A DNA stretch of 64,000 bases from Reyranella massiliensis 521 (GCF_000312425.1 NZ_HE997181.1:4468045-4532044); one strand, 5' to 3'; shown: positions 47,018 through 56,718, counted from the stretch's first letter. Notes: a model not told the origin generated them from the sequence alone. Translations and numbers: made by a program.

Positions 47018-48205
47018 TCAAGGCGCACTCTTCAGGCCCAGCGAGGCGAGATAGCTCCAGCGAACCGTGCCGTTCCTGAGCTGGATTCCGTCGAGGTACT
47101 GCGCCATCGCACGGTCGATCAGCTCCTGCGGCGGCTTCTCTTTCTGCTTGCCGTCCGCGAACGCCACAATCTGGGCCCAGCCCTCCGGCCGCGGGATCGA
47201 GACGATCGTCGAAGGCGTGTCGAGATTCTTGTAGGTCCAGAACGACCAGCCGATATCGTGGAACTCATGCAGGCGACGGAACTCTTCGTTCCATTCGTCG
47301 GTGAGTTCGCCGGTCTCGCCGAGAAACAGCGGCACATTGTAGAGGTTGGCGAAGTTGAGATGCCGCTGGATCGAATCGCGGTTCGTCGAGGCCCAGAACG
47401 AGTGATAGGTGTAGGCCAGGTTCGCGGCAAAGGGCGGACCGAGCATGGCGAAGCTCGAACTCCACTGCCCGCCGGCCAGGATCACGATGCGCTCGGGATC
47501 GACTTCGCGGATCGCCGCCGTCGCGCGCTTGTAGAAGGGTTCGAGGCGCGCATTGAGCGTCGCCACGTCGTGATACGGGGCGGCGGGCTCGTTCAGGATG
47601 TCGTAGCCCAGCATCGTCGGGTTGCCGCGATAACGCTGGGCGATGGCGCGCCACAGCTTGATCGTGAGATCGCGGTCGCGCGGCACGTAGAACATCAGCG
47701 GATAGCCCGGCCCGTCATCGTGGTTGATGCCTGTCTGGCCACCGGGCGCGGCATGAAGGTCGGGAATGACATAGAGGCCCGATGCCTGAGCCCACCCCAC
47801 CACACGGTCGAGCAGCGCCCAGCCTTCGCCATCAATCTCGCCATTGGCGCCCATGAACAGCCGCCAGTGCAGCGGCACGCGCACCATGTTGAAGCCGACC
47901 GACTTGATGAACCGGATATCGGCTTCGGTCACATAGGTGTCGCGGTACCGACGCCAGAAGGTCTCGGCGCCGTCCTTGCCCAGTAACCGCTCGAAGGCGC
48001 CATAGATCTGGCGCGGCGCCTTGGCGACCTCGAACTTGAACATGTAGCCCTCGGGCATCAGCCAGTTGCCGAGGCTGATCCCCTTCAGCCGCAACACGCT
48101 GCCGTCGGGGGCGATGAAGTTCTTGCCTTGGATACGCACCAAGGGATCGGCGGTGGCGGGAACGGCAAGACCGAGCAGCACGAGTAAAGCGACGAGGAAG
48201 CGCAT
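47018..48205 (-). CDS. Secreted glycoside hydrolase family 5 (cellulase-type) protein
   Basis: A 395-residue protein with a signal peptide (MRFLVALLVLLGLAVPATA, cleavage before DPL). The GH5 TIM barrel begins at RLKGISLGNWL. The acid/base Glu is in GYDILNEP and the nucleophile Glu in FLGETGE. It hydrolyses beta-1,4 or beta-1,3 glucans or mannans; specificity is not readable. It ends 3 bases from the MBL gene and is divergent from a GntP permease gene across 73 bases. Confidence 0.9.
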   Translation of the reverse strand: MRFLVALLVLLGLAVPATADPLVRIQGKNFIAPDGSVLRLKGISLGNWLMPEGYMFKFEVAKAPRQIYGAFERLLGKDGAETFWRRYRDTYVTEADIRFIKSVGFNMVRVPLHWRLFMGANGEIDGEGWALLDRVVGWAQASGLYVIPDLHAAPGGQTGINHDDGPGYPLMFYVPRDRDLTIKLWRAIAQRYRGNPTMLGYDILNEPAAPYHDVATLNARLEPFYKRATAAIREVDPERIVILAGGQWSSSFAMLGPPFAANLAYTYHSFWASTNRDSIQRHLNFANLYNVPLFLGETGELTDEWNEEFRRLHEFHDIGWSFWTYKNLDTPSTIVSIPRPEGWAQIVAFADGKQKEKPPQELIDRAMAQYLDGIQLRNGTVRWSYLASLGLKSAP

Positions 48206-48278
48206 CGGCCCAGCGTATCACAAGCCGGAGCCGCAGCACTGGAGTCGCGCACCCCTGGCGGTCTAATGTCTCGCCGCC

Positions 48279-49469
48279 ATGATTCTCGCTTCGCTCCTCT
48301 TGCCGATCGCGGTCGCAGCGATCGTGTTCCTGGTCCAGAAGGTTCGTCTGCCCGTCTTTCTCGCCGTGATGGCGACGGTCGTGGTCTACGGCATCGCGGC
48401 CGACATGACCTTCCAGTCGGTCGGCAAGGCGTTCGGGCTGGGTTTCGCGACGGCGATGGAACAAGCGGGCCTGCTGGTGGTTGCGGGCGCCCTCGCAGGC
48501 GCGGTCGTACTGCGCGCGCCGCTGGGCACCGGCACCTCGGCAGCCGCAGGCGTGCTGGCCGGATTGGGCGCTTCGGCTTCCGGCGGCCTCGCACTGCTGC
48601 AACCGGCCGGCCAGGACGCGCCGCGGCGGGCGCTGGGCCTGGCCCTCACCCTCCTCGTCGTCTCCGCCCTGCTGGCACCCTCGCCGCTCGCCGTCGCGGC
48701 GGGCTCGGTGATGAAGGCCGACCTCAGCACCGCGCTGTTGATTGCCGTGCCGGTCGCCGCCGTAGCGATCATGCTGGGATGGTGGCACGTCGCACGGCAG
48801 ATCCCTTCGACCGACGAGCCGGGCCAGCTCAGTTGGGCATGGCTCTGCGTTGCGATCCCGCTGGTGCTGTTGGTCGTGCAATCGATTGCACAGATGCCCA
48901 GCGAGCCCTTGGGCAAGGGCGGCTCGCGCGAATTCTACATCGGCATCTCCAGGCCGCTGATGCTGGCGGCGATCGCCATTACCCTGGCGATCGTGCTGGC
49001 GCGGCGCTGGGAGCCGTCGGCGCTCGCTGGCCGTTCCTGGGCGCCGCTGCTGCTCGCGGTCGGCGCGTCCGGCGGCTTGGCGCGCGTGTTCGACGAGACC
49101 GGCATGGCCGAGCTTCTGGCCGAATACGTCCTTCACCCGCGCTACGGCGTGCTGACGCCGTTCCTGGCTGCCGCCATCGTGAAGACCATGCAGGGCAATT
49201 CCCTGACGGCCGTGCTGACCGCCTCGGGCATGGTCGAGCCGTTGCTGCCCGCGCTCGGGCTCGACAGCGCCTCCGGCCGCGCCATCGCCACGGCGGCAGT
49301 CGGCGCCGGCTCGATGGCGGTCTGTCATGTCAACGATCCGCTCTTCTGGATCGCCGCTCACATGGGCCGCCTCTCGCCGGGCCGAGCGCTCTATGTGATC
49401 TCGCTCGGCAGCGCCGTCATGGCGATCGGCGCCCTGATCGTGATCGCCGCGATCCGGCAGTTCGTCTGA
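48279..49469 (+). CDS. GntP-family permease
   Basis: A 396-residue membrane protein with about 11 helices. The C-terminal segments AAIVKTMQGNSLTAVLTASG and CHVNDPLFWIAAHM are characteristic of gluconate/H+ symporters of the GntP family. It is shorter than the usual 440-450 residues, mainly in the middle. Substrate may be a sugar acid or hydroxy acid. Its TGA and that of the next gene form TGATCA. Confidence 0.85.
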   Translation: MILASLLLPIAVAAIVFLVQKVRLPVFLAVMATVVVYGIAADMTFQSVGKAFGLGFATAMEQAGLLVVAGALAGAVVLRAPLGTGTSAAAGVLAGLGASASGGLALLQPAGQDAPRRALGLALTLLVVSALLAPSPLAVAAGSVMKADLSTALLIAVPVAAVAIMLGWWHVARQIPSTDEPGQLSWAWLCVAIPLVLLVVQSIAQMPSEPLGKGGSREFYIGISRPLMLAAIAITLAIVLARRWEPSALAGRSWAPLLLAVGASGGLARVFDETGMAELLAEYVLHPRYGVLTPFLAAAIVKTMQGNSLTAVLTASGMVEPLLPALGLDSASGRAIATAAVGAGSMAVCHVNDPLFWIAAHMGRLSPGRALYVISLGSAVMAIGALIVIAAIRQFV

Positions 49470-50450
49470 TCAATCGAGCTTCACGCCGGACGCCTTGACC
49501 GCGGGCTCCCAGAGCTTGCGGTCCTGAGCCAGGAATTCGCCGAATCCCTTGCGGCCGGTGGGCGGCATGTCGAGGCCGAGATCGTCGTTCCACCGCTTCT
49601 GGATGTCCGGACTCTTCAACGCATCCGCCAGCGCGGTCTCCAGTCGGGCCAGAATAGGTTCCGGTGTGCCGGCCGGGGCGCCGACGCCATACCACGAGGT
49701 CGCAACATAGCCCGGCACCGTTTCGGCGATGGCTGGAATATCGGGCGCCGCCTTGGAGCGTACGGCCGAGGTGACGCCCAGCCCCTTCAACTTGCTGCCG
49801 CGGACCTGAGGCAGCATCGAAGGCATGTTGGCGAACATCATGTTCACGATGCCGGCCATCAGGTCGGTATAGACCGGGCCTGCGCCCTTGTAAGGCACAT
49901 GGATGATGTCGACATCGGCCATCTTCTTGAAGAGCTCGCCGCTCAGGTGCAGCGACGTGCCGGGGCCGGACGAGGCGAAGGAATACTTGCCCGGCGATGC
50001 CTTGCAGAGCGCGATCAGCTCTGCGACGGAATTGGCCGGCAACGACGGCGTTACGCCCAGCAGGTTGGCGAGTGTGGCGACCCGCGAGACGCCGACGATG
50101 TCCTTGTCCGGGTTGTAAGGCAGCTTGCTGTAGAGCATGGGATTGAGCGTGTGGCTGGCCACCGAGATCAGCCCCAGCGTGTAGCCATCGGGTGCAGCGC
50201 GGGCGAGTTCCGTGGTGCCGATATTGCCGCCGGCCCCGCCCCTGTTCTCGACGATGAACTGCTGACCGAGCAGCTTGGTGAGCTGGTCGCAGATCAGCCG
50301 GCTCACCGTGTCCGTGCCGCCGCCCGGTGCGAAGGGGCAGATGAAGCGCACGGTCTTGTTGGGCCAACCCGCCGTCTGCGCCCGCAGGAGGGCCGGCGCG
50401 GCAACGGCTGGAGCGGCCAAGGCTGCGGCGAGCAGCATACGTCTTTGCAT
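49470..50450 (-). CDS. Bug/TctC-type tripartite tricarboxylate transporter substrate-binding protein
   Basis: A 326-residue periplasmic receptor with a signal peptide (cleaved near ALLRA-QTAG). Family motifs are WPNKTVRFICPFAPGGGTD, VENRGGAGGNIGT and the HVPYKGAGPVYTDL ligand loop. Its partners TctA and TctB are not in the window, which is common for the large Bug families. Ligand unknown. Confidence 0.93.
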   Translation of the reverse strand: MQRRMLLAAALAAPAVAAPALLRAQTAGWPNKTVRFICPFAPGGGTDTVSRLICDQLTKLLGQQFIVENRGGAGGNIGTTELARAAPDGYTLGLISVASHTLNPMLYSKLPYNPDKDIVGVSRVATLANLLGVTPSLPANSVAELIALCKASPGKYSFASSGPGTSLHLSGELFKKMADVDIIHVPYKGAGPVYTDLMAGIVNMMFANMPSMLPQVRGSKLKGLGVTSAVRSKAAPDIPAIAETVPGYVATSWYGVGAPAGTPEPILARLETALADALKSPDIQKRWNDDLGLDMPPTGRKGFGEFLAQDRKLWEPAVKASGVKLD

Positions 50451-50532
50451 AAATGCCTCCTGAAGGGCGTTTCCTCGATGTTTCTTCGTATTGTGGACAC
50501 CCGAGCGTAGCGGCGTCCGCTAATCTGTCCAG

Positions 50533-51993
50533 ATGAACGAACCGTCGAGCGTCCAGAGCTATATCGACCAGACGCCGTCATGGCCGGATGGAACGCCGAC
50601 GCCCACGGTTCCCATGACGCGCATGCAATGGCGCATCTGGCTCCTGGCTACCGCCGGCAAGTTCTTCGAAGGCCTGGTCGTATTCATGACCGGCGTCGCC
50701 CTGCCACTGATCGTCAAGGAGTTCGGCCTGTCCCCGGTCGAGAAGGGCATTGTGACCGCGGCGCCGCTGGCCGGCATCATGGTGGGCGCCATCGCCCTCG
50801 GCGGGCTTGCCGACATCTATGGCCGCCGCCGCATGTTCGTGGTCGAGATGCTGGTCTTCGCCATCTTCTTGGTGGGGCTCGCCGTCGCACCGGGCTTCGG
50901 TTGGCTGGTTCTCTTCCTGTTCGGCATGGGCGTCGCACTGGGTTGTGACTACCCCACCGCGCATCTCGTGATCTCCGAGAGCATCCCGAGCCGCGACCGC
51001 GGCAAGCTGGTGCTGGGTGCCTTCGCCTTCCAGGCGGTGGGCGCCCTGGTCGGCACGGTGATCGGCTACATGATCCTGGCCAGTATCCCCGAACTCGGCG
51101 CCTGGCGCCTGATGTACGCCGTGGCGATTGCGCCGGCGGTCTTCATCGTGGTCGCGCGCCTCTTCGTCACCGACAGCGGCCAATGGCTGATGTCCCGCGG
51201 CCGCCGCGCCGAGGCCGAGCACGAGTTGCAGCGCCTGCTGGCGCGCGAACCGCCCTACCCCAAGAAAGTCCGTCTCGCCGAGATCGATCCGGAGTCGGCA
51301 TTGTATAGCCAGGAAGCACGGCGGGGCCGGTGGCGCGATCTCTTCAACAAGAAGAACCGGCGCGCCACGATCCTGGCCTCGGTACCGTGGTTTCTGCAGG
51401 ACCTCGGCACCTACGGCATCGGCATCTTCACGCCGACGATCCTCTCGCACACGATCGGGCACGAAATCACGAATGCGCAGAACGTGGCGGGCGTCATCGC
51501 CCGCGACATCGCAGGCGCGAAAGGAGCAGCGCTGGTCGATACGCTGTTGATCGCGGGTATCCTCGCAGCCGTCCTGCTGGCCGACAGGGCGGGGCGCATC
51601 AAGCTGCAGATCTTGGGGTTCGTCGGCTGCGCCGTCGGTCTGGCGCTCGCCCTCCTGCAGACCCACGCCGAGGAACCATTGCGAACGTTGCTGCTGTTCG
51701 GCGGATTCATGATCTTCAACTTCATGACCAACCTCGGCCCGAACGCCCAGACCTACCTGCTGGCTGGCGAAGTCTTCCCCACCAACATCCGCGGCAAGGG
51801 CGCAGGCTTCGCCGCGGCCTTCGCCAAGATCGGCGCCGTGCTGACGGCATTCGTGTTTCCCCTGGTGCTCGACGCAGCCGGGACGAATTTCTTGCTTACC
51901 GGATTGATCTTCACGTCGCTGCTCGGGGCGTTCGTGACTTGGCGGTTTCGCATTGAGACAAGAGGCGTGAACCTCGAAGAGATCGGGCGCTAG
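50533..51993 (+). CDS. MFS transporter (sugar/aromatic acid porter type)
   Basis: A 486-residue permease with about 12 helices. The motif GGLADIYGRRRM follows helix 2, and WRLMYAVAIAPA follows helix 6. It has a central loop with RRGRWRDLFNKKNRR and a C-half motif AGEVFPTNIRGKGAG. The style is that of the metabolite:H+ symporter/sugar porter branch (NiaP-like); substrate unknown. A 14-bp inverted repeat lies right behind the stop. Confidence 0.88.
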   Translation: MNEPSSVQSYIDQTPSWPDGTPTPTVPMTRMQWRIWLLATAGKFFEGLVVFMTGVALPLIVKEFGLSPVEKGIVTAAPLAGIMVGAIALGGLADIYGRRRMFVVEMLVFAIFLVGLAVAPGFGWLVLFLFGMGVALGCDYPTAHLVISESIPSRDRGKLVLGAFAFQAVGALVGTVIGYMILASIPELGAWRLMYAVAIAPAVFIVVARLFVTDSGQWLMSRGRRAEAEHELQRLLAREPPYPKKVRLAEIDPESALYSQEARRGRWRDLFNKKNRRATILASVPWFLQDLGTYGIGIFTPTILSHTIGHEITNAQNVAGVIARDIAGAKGAALVDTLLIAGILAAVLLADRAGRIKLQILGFVGCAVGLALALLQTHAEEPLRTLLLFGGFMIFNFMTNLGPNAQTYLLAGEVFPTNIRGKGAGFAAAFAKIGAVLTAFVFPLVLDAAGTNFLLTGLIFTSLLGAFVTWRFRIETRGVNLEEIGR

Positions 51994-52001
51994 CGTGCTT
52001 A

Positions 52002-52035
52002 CGATCAGTGGAACCACATACGGTTCCACTGATCG
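52002..52035. repeat. 14-bp perfect inverted repeat between two MFS genes
   Basis: CGATCAGTGGAACC (52002-52015) and GGTTCCACTGATCG (52022-52035) with the 6-base loop ACATAC. It starts 8 bases after the stop of the upstream MFS gene. No T run follows on either strand, so it is not a typical intrinsic terminator. It could be a stabilising 3' stem-loop, a dispersed palindromic repeat or an operator. I saw no second copy elsewhere in the window. Confidence 0.7.
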
Positions 52036-52121
52036 GAAGCGTGTCGCCTTAGCTGCCTCGCTCTCCCGGCATATCCCGCCCAACCGAGATCAACGGGATG
52101 GGATATGCCTTTGGCTGATGT

Positions 52122-53348
52122 ATGGTCGCCGCAATGGACTCGCCTATTCGGGAGCTGCTGCGTTCGCCCGATTTCCTGCGGCTGTGGTTGGTCGGCGCTT
52201 TTGCCAACGCGATGCGCTGGCTGGAGCTGCTCGTCTCTGGCCTGTTCGCTTGGGAGATGACGCACTCGGCCCTCGCCGTCACCGTCGTGGTGGCGTTGCG
52301 CCAGATCCCGCAGCTCCTGTTCGGCGCTTTCGCCGGAGCGATTTCCGAGGCGCTGAACCGCAAGCTGATCGTGATGGCCTCGCTCCTCGGTCCTGCCATC
52401 GTATCGGCCGCCCTGGCGACGCTTGCCACCATGGGAGAGCTCCAGCTCTGGCATGTCGCCATCGGCAATCTCCTCAGCGGCACGATGTGGGCCTCCGAGA
52501 TGTCGACACGCCGCCGCATGGTCGGCGAAGCTGCCGGACCGCATCGTATCGTCAACGCCATCGCACTCGACAGCGCGACCTCGGCCGCCACCCGCATGGT
52601 AGGTCCGCTGCTGGGCGGCATGGCCTTCGAATGGCTGCACATGAGGGGCGCCTATACGCTGACGGCCCTGGTGCAGTTTCTCGGCGCCTTTGCCATGTCG
52701 GGCCTCGTCTACGCGCAGGTCACGCGCCGGCTCAACCTGATGCGGATTCCGCACGAGATCGTGGAAGGCCTGCGCTTTGCCTGGACCAAGCCCACCATCC
52801 TGCTGGTGTTCGGCGTCACCATCGTCACCAACGCCTTCGCCTTCGCCTATTCCGGCCTGGTGGCCCCCCTGGGCCTCGCGGCGTTCAACGTCTCACCCGC
52901 GCTGGTCGGCCTGCTGGCCGCTGGTGAGCCGCTGGGTGCCTTGATCGGCGGCGCCCTGATTGCGATGGGTGTCGTGCGCATGGACCGGCGCCTGGCCTTC
53001 GCCGGCGGCGCGGCGCTCTTCATGGTGGCGCTGATCCTGATGGCGCTCAGCCCCTCCTTCTGGTTCGCCTTCGCGATTCTCGTCCTGGGCGGCTTCGGCA
53101 CGGCGGGCTTCGGCAACATGCAATCGACGCTGATGCTGACCGAAGCACCGCCCGAGGTGCGCTCGCGCCTGATGGGAGTCGTCACGGTCTGCATCGGCAC
53201 TGGCCCGCTCGGCCAGCTCGCCGCCGGCGCGATCTCCGATCAGATCGGCCCGCGCAGCGCGGTGATCGTGATGGCCGTGATTGGCCTGGCGCTTACGGCC
53301 GCGATGGTGTGGCTTCTGAAGCAACCGTCGGGCAAGCCGCCGACCTAG
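52122..53348 (+). CDS. MFS transporter (enterobactin exporter/MFS_3 type)
   Basis: A 408-residue permease with about 12 helices and the family-like N-terminus LLRSPDFLRLWLVGAFANAMRW. Middle segments such as QSTLMLTEAPPEVRSRLMGV are typical of EntS/MFS_3 exporters. The ATG at 52122 or 52134 may be the start; neither has a good ribosome site. Its TAG shares CTAG with the next, convergent gene. Confidence 0.86.
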   Translation: MVAAMDSPIRELLRSPDFLRLWLVGAFANAMRWLELLVSGLFAWEMTHSALAVTVVVALRQIPQLLFGAFAGAISEALNRKLIVMASLLGPAIVSAALATLATMGELQLWHVAIGNLLSGTMWASEMSTRRRMVGEAAGPHRIVNAIALDSATSAATRMVGPLLGGMAFEWLHMRGAYTLTALVQFLGAFAMSGLVYAQVTRRLNLMRIPHEIVEGLRFAWTKPTILLVFGVTIVTNAFAFAYSGLVAPLGLAAFNVSPALVGLLAAGEPLGALIGGALIAMGVVRMDRRLAFAGGAALFMVALILMALSPSFWFAFAILVLGGFGTAGFGNMQSTLMLTEAPPEVRSRLMGVVTVCIGTGPLGQLAAGAISDQIGPRSAVIVMAVIGLALTAAMVWLLKQPSGKPPT

Positions 53349-53629
53349 GTCTGGGCTGACGGCACGGCGAGCTTCTTGCGCCGCAGGAGGTCCTCCATCG
53401 CTTTGATACCCTCCTCATACTGACCGCGGTCGCAATCGATCCTTGCCGATAGGCGGGTCATGTTTCGGGCGCCGTCGGAATGCTCGCCGCGGCCGGAGCC
53501 GTAGCGGTCGAAGTAGGCAATGAGCTGATCGCAGCGCGTTTTCAGGTCGTCTGCCTGGGCGACCGCAATCAGCAAGGTGCTGGTCCCGGCAAAGAGCGCT
53601 GCATGAACGAGCATCGAACGCAAAAACAT
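53345..53629 (-). CDS. Small exported protein of unknown function
   Basis: 94 residues. A signal peptide (MFLRSMLVHAALFAGTSTLL, cleavage near AQA-DD) precedes a short mature region with two cysteines (CDQLIAYFDRYG; RIDCDRGQYEEGI) that could form a disulfide. The mature part is helical and charged. I do not recognise a family. Coding is supported by the signal peptide and a GGGAGCCACG ribosome region. Confidence 0.7.
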   Translation of the reverse strand: MFLRSMLVHAALFAGTSTLLIAVAQADDLKTRCDQLIAYFDRYGSGRGEHSDGARNMTRLSARIDCDRGQYEEGIKAMEDLLRRKKLAVPSAQT

Positions 53630-53793
53630 CGTGGCTCCCTGAAATGCGCGAGGCCATGCCCTCCCGCCCGTGAACTAAGCAACACGACCTGATTATGTTC
53701 CTTAGATAACGGCAAAATTCGACCCTCCCGTATGGACACAGGCAGCCCGACAAGTAGGGTTTGCCCCGGAACAGACGGGGAGAATGCAGACAG

Positions 53794-55272
53794 GTGACTA
53801 CCAGTCCGAAAGTCCTGATTGCGGGCGCCGGCCCGGTCGGCCTCACGCTCGCCAACGAACTTGCACGGCACGGCGTGTCGGTGCGCATCGTCGACAAGGC
53901 GGGAGAGCGCACAGACAAGTCGAAGGCACTGGTCATGTGGAGCCGTACGCTCGAACTGTTCGACGATGCCGGATACGTCGACAAATTCCTCCCCGCGGGC
54001 ATGGTCGCGCATGGAGCCCAGATTTCGACGGGCAAGGAAGTTGTAGCCCGCATTTCGTTCGATTCGCTCGACAGCCGCTATCCCTACGCCTTGATGATCC
54101 CACAAAGCGAGACCGAACGGGTTCTCGAAGAACAGCTTGCGGCCCGCGGCGTGACGGTCGAGCGACTGGTCGAACTGTCGGGCTTCGACGAAGAAGGCGA
54201 CAAGGTCGACGCCGCGATCAAGAAGGCGAACGGCGAAACCGAAACGGTGAGCGCCGACTGGCTGATCGGCTGCGATGGCGCGCATTCGACGGTGCGCCAC
54301 GGGCTTGGCTTTGCTTTCGAGGGCTCGACCCAGCAAAGCGACTGGGTCCTGGCCGACGGCTATCTCTCCGGGCTGGAACCCAAGGACCGGATACACATCT
54401 TCTGGCACCGCGACGGGATCCTGGCCTTCTTTCCGATCGGCAGCGAGCGTTGGCGCGTGGTCGCCGATCTTGGCCCGGTGACCAGCGAAGCCCGGCATAC
54501 AGACCAGACCCTGGCAGAAGTCCAGGCTCTGTTGACGCAGCGCGGCTCGCCGGGAATCACGATGTCAGATCCGGTCTGGCTCGCCGCCTTCCGCATCAAC
54601 GAACGCAAGGTGAAGGACTATCGCCGGGGCCGCGTCTTCCTGGCCGGCGATGCCGCGCACATCCACAGTCCCGCCGGCGGACAGGGCATGAACACCGGCA
54701 TGCAAGATGCCTTCAATCTTGCCTGGAAACTCAAGATGGTCATCGCGGGCACCGCCAAGTCGTCGTTGCTCGACAGCTACTCGGTCGAACGCAGCGCCAT
54801 CGGCGAGATCGTACTGCGCAACGCCGGACGCATGACCGACGCGGCGATCCTGCGCAACCCGATCGCCCAAGGATTGCGCAACGCCGTCGTCAAGTTCGCG
54901 GCAGGCTTTCCCATCCTGCAACACGCCGTTGCCGACCAGCTCTCCGAACTCAAGCTCGCCTATCCCATGAGCCCGCTTACGGCCAAGAACGACCATGCAA
55001 GCCATGCCGGCCATGGGCCGAAGCCCGGCATGCGCTGGCCCGACCGGCTTCCTGGCGATGCCGCCGGCCGGACCTTCACGGCGCTGGGACCGAAAGACGT
55101 CGTGACAGCACTGGCCGAGAAGTTCCCCAAACTGGTGATGCCCGTGTCGGCAGACGATCCTGCGCATGCCGGCGCGCTGCGCCTAATCCGGCCCGACGGC
55201 TATGTCGGCTTCGTGGGGTCTGGTGCGGATCAGGAACACGCCGAGTCCTATCTGGCCGGAATCTCCGCCTGA
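53794..55272 (+). CDS. FAD-dependent aromatic monooxygenase
   Basis: A 492-residue flavoprotein hydroxylase (PheA/MhpA/UbiH group). FAD motifs are GAGPVGLTLANELARHG at the start, GCDGAHSTVRHGLG in the middle, and VFLAGDAAHIHSPAGGQGMN for the ribityl site. A C-terminal thioredoxin-like domain is short or absent compared with phenol hydroxylases. Substrate is likely an aromatic ring. GTG at 53794 is taken as start; a TTG at 53761 is an alternative. Confidence 0.88.
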   Translation: MTTSPKVLIAGAGPVGLTLANELARHGVSVRIVDKAGERTDKSKALVMWSRTLELFDDAGYVDKFLPAGMVAHGAQISTGKEVVARISFDSLDSRYPYALMIPQSETERVLEEQLAARGVTVERLVELSGFDEEGDKVDAAIKKANGETETVSADWLIGCDGAHSTVRHGLGFAFEGSTQQSDWVLADGYLSGLEPKDRIHIFWHRDGILAFFPIGSERWRVVADLGPVTSEARHTDQTLAEVQALLTQRGSPGITMSDPVWLAAFRINERKVKDYRRGRVFLAGDAAHIHSPAGGQGMNTGMQDAFNLAWKLKMVIAGTAKSSLLDSYSVERSAIGEIVLRNAGRMTDAAILRNPIAQGLRNAVVKFAAGFPILQHAVADQLSELKLAYPMSPLTAKNDHASHAGHGPKPGMRWPDRLPGDAAGRTFTALGPKDVVTALAEKFPKLVMPVSADDPAHAGALRLIRPDGYVGFVGSGADQEHAESYLAGISA

Positions 55273-55346
55273 ATGCGCAAAATCCCGGCCTTATACGATG
55301 GTCGCACTGGTCCTTTGCAGGGCGCGCTGGCAGTGTGCGCCCCACA

Positions 55347-55724
55347 ATGGCATTCCACTGGAAAATCGATTCGCAGGAAAAGCTCATCACTGTCGTAGCT
55401 GAGGGTGACGTGACGCGTGCCGAGGTCGACGCCTTCCTCGACGTGTTGGAAGGGATCGAAGGCTTCAGCTACCGCAAGCTATTCGACGGCACGACCGCCG
55501 ATACCAAGATGTCGCCGGACGAGATACTGGCACTCGGCGTTCGCATGCGCGCCGCCCATACCCAGGACAGAACGCTCGGGGCGCTGGCCGCGGTCGTACC
55601 CGACGACAAAGTCGAGCTGGTCAGCCGCGTATTGGGCATGCTGGCCGCGGCCAAGCGGCCGATGCGAGTCTTCAGTACGCTCCAGCCGGCGCAGGAGTGG
55701 CTCCAGCGCCAGCCGCGAGTCTAG
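55347..55724 (+). CDS. Conserved hypothetical protein, possible STAS/SpoIIAA-like fold
   Basis: 125 residues, no signal peptide or membrane segment. The pattern of alternating strands and helices (FHWKIDSQEKLITVVAEGDV, then KLFDGTTADTKMS) suggests a STAS-like alpha/beta domain, but the similarity is weak. It ends at CTAG shared with the convergent NTF2-like gene. Function unknown. Confidence 0.7.
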   Translation: MAFHWKIDSQEKLITVVAEGDVTRAEVDAFLDVLEGIEGFSYRKLFDGTTADTKMSPDEILALGVRMRAAHTQDRTLGALAAVVPDDKVELVSRVLGMLAAAKRPMRVFSTLQPAQEWLQRQPRV

Positions 55725-56176
55725 ACCTTGAAGGCCTGACGCGCGAGCAGCCGCCAGCTTGCGCCCTGCTTCTGCCAGACCTGCAATACGCCGATCTTCG
55801 ACACGTTCCACTTGCCGTCACCCGCGCCGCTCTCGCTCTCCCAGGCGTGGCGGACGATTGCATCGTTGCCGGCAATGGCGACGGTCTGCTTCGACAGTTC
55901 GATCGATTTATAGACGGTCTTCTTCGCGGTGATGACGTTGACGAAGTCGGCCTTGTCCTGGATCGCGCCGCTGGAATGCCCATAGCTGAGCTGGTCGGCC
56001 GTAAGCGCTTCGAGTTGCGCCTTGTCGGCCGTCAGCATGGCCTTGGTCAGAGCGGCCACGGCCTGCGTGACGGCGGCAACGTCCGCCTCGTTGGCCTGCG
56101 CAGAAGAAAGAACGAATGCCGGCATGCCCGTAGCCAGAAGCGCGACGGCGGCCAGATGGCGGCGGCTGATGATCAT
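55721..56176 (-). CDS. Exported NTF2-like (DUF4440) protein
   Basis: 151 residues with a signal peptide (RRHLAAVALLATGMPAFV, cleavage near AQA-NE, Tat-like RR) and a SnoaL/DUF4440 cone fold: AVAALTKAMLTADKAQLEAL, LSYGHSSG, WQKQGASWRLLARQ. The ATG at 56176 has a strong GGAGGA; a start 12 codons upstream is weaker. Such proteins often bind small ligands; no role is known. Confidence 0.85.
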   Translation of the reverse strand: MIISRRHLAAVALLATGMPAFVLSSAQANEADVAAVTQAVAALTKAMLTADKAQLEALTADQLSYGHSSGAIQDKADFVNVITAKKTVYKSIELSKQTVAIAGNDAIVRHAWESESGAGDGKWNVSKIGVLQVWQKQGASWRLLARQAFKV

Positions 56177-56262
56177 CGTTTCCTCCGGTTGTTGCCCGGG
56201 TTGGCGAACCAACCTGCGGGGTCTGTCCGAAGGCTATCACCCGCGATGGGGCGAGAGAACGA

Positions 56263-56709
56263 TCAGGGGGCGTGCAAGACCTGTTCGCCAATCGTACCTG
56301 GCGGCCTCACTTCGAATGAGACCTCGACGCGACCCGCCCGTTCGAAGGCAAGCGTGATCGGCAGCCGCTCGCCGACCATCAGCGGCGCCGGGAGCTGCAG
56401 TATCAAATGATAACCGCGCGGCTTGAACACGATGGCAGTTCCGTGGTGCAGATAAAGGCCGCCCTCGAGCCGGACCATCGAGATGCCGGGTCCGGTAACC
56501 CGGATGCCCTGGAGTTCGCAGGTGCTTCCCTCAGGGCCCGTCGCGCCCAGCAGACGGTCCGGCGCCGAACCGCCATTCACGACGGTCATGAAGGCACCGG
56601 CGGTCTGGGGCTTGTCCGGCAGCGTGCGTGCCCAGGGTTCCTGGATTTCGATCTGGCCGACGCTCGCGGCCGTTTCCGCCTTCTTGGGGCGGCGCAGCAA
56701 GGAGAACAT
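56263..56709 (-). CDS. PCu(A)C-domain protein lacking usual copper ligands
   Basis: 148 residues, DUF461/PCu(A)C fold (AGAFMTVVNGGSAPDRLLGA ... FKPRGYHLIL). The known copper site is H-x10-M-x21-H-x-M. Here the first His position is Q67 (CELQG), M78 remains, and the final HxM reads H101-L-I. No signal peptide is present (MFSLLRRPKKAET). Copper binding as a periplasmic chaperone is therefore doubtful. It follows a TetR gene by nine bases and is probably cotranscribed with it. Confidence 0.8.
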   Translation of the reverse strand: MFSLLRRPKKAETAASVGQIEIQEPWARTLPDKPQTAGAFMTVVNGGSAPDRLLGATGPEGSTCELQGIRVTGPGISMVRLEGGLYLHHGTAIVFKPRGYHLILQLPAPLMVGERLPITLAFERAGRVEVSFEVRPPGTIGEQVLHAP

Positions 56710-56718
56710 CAGCGTTCT

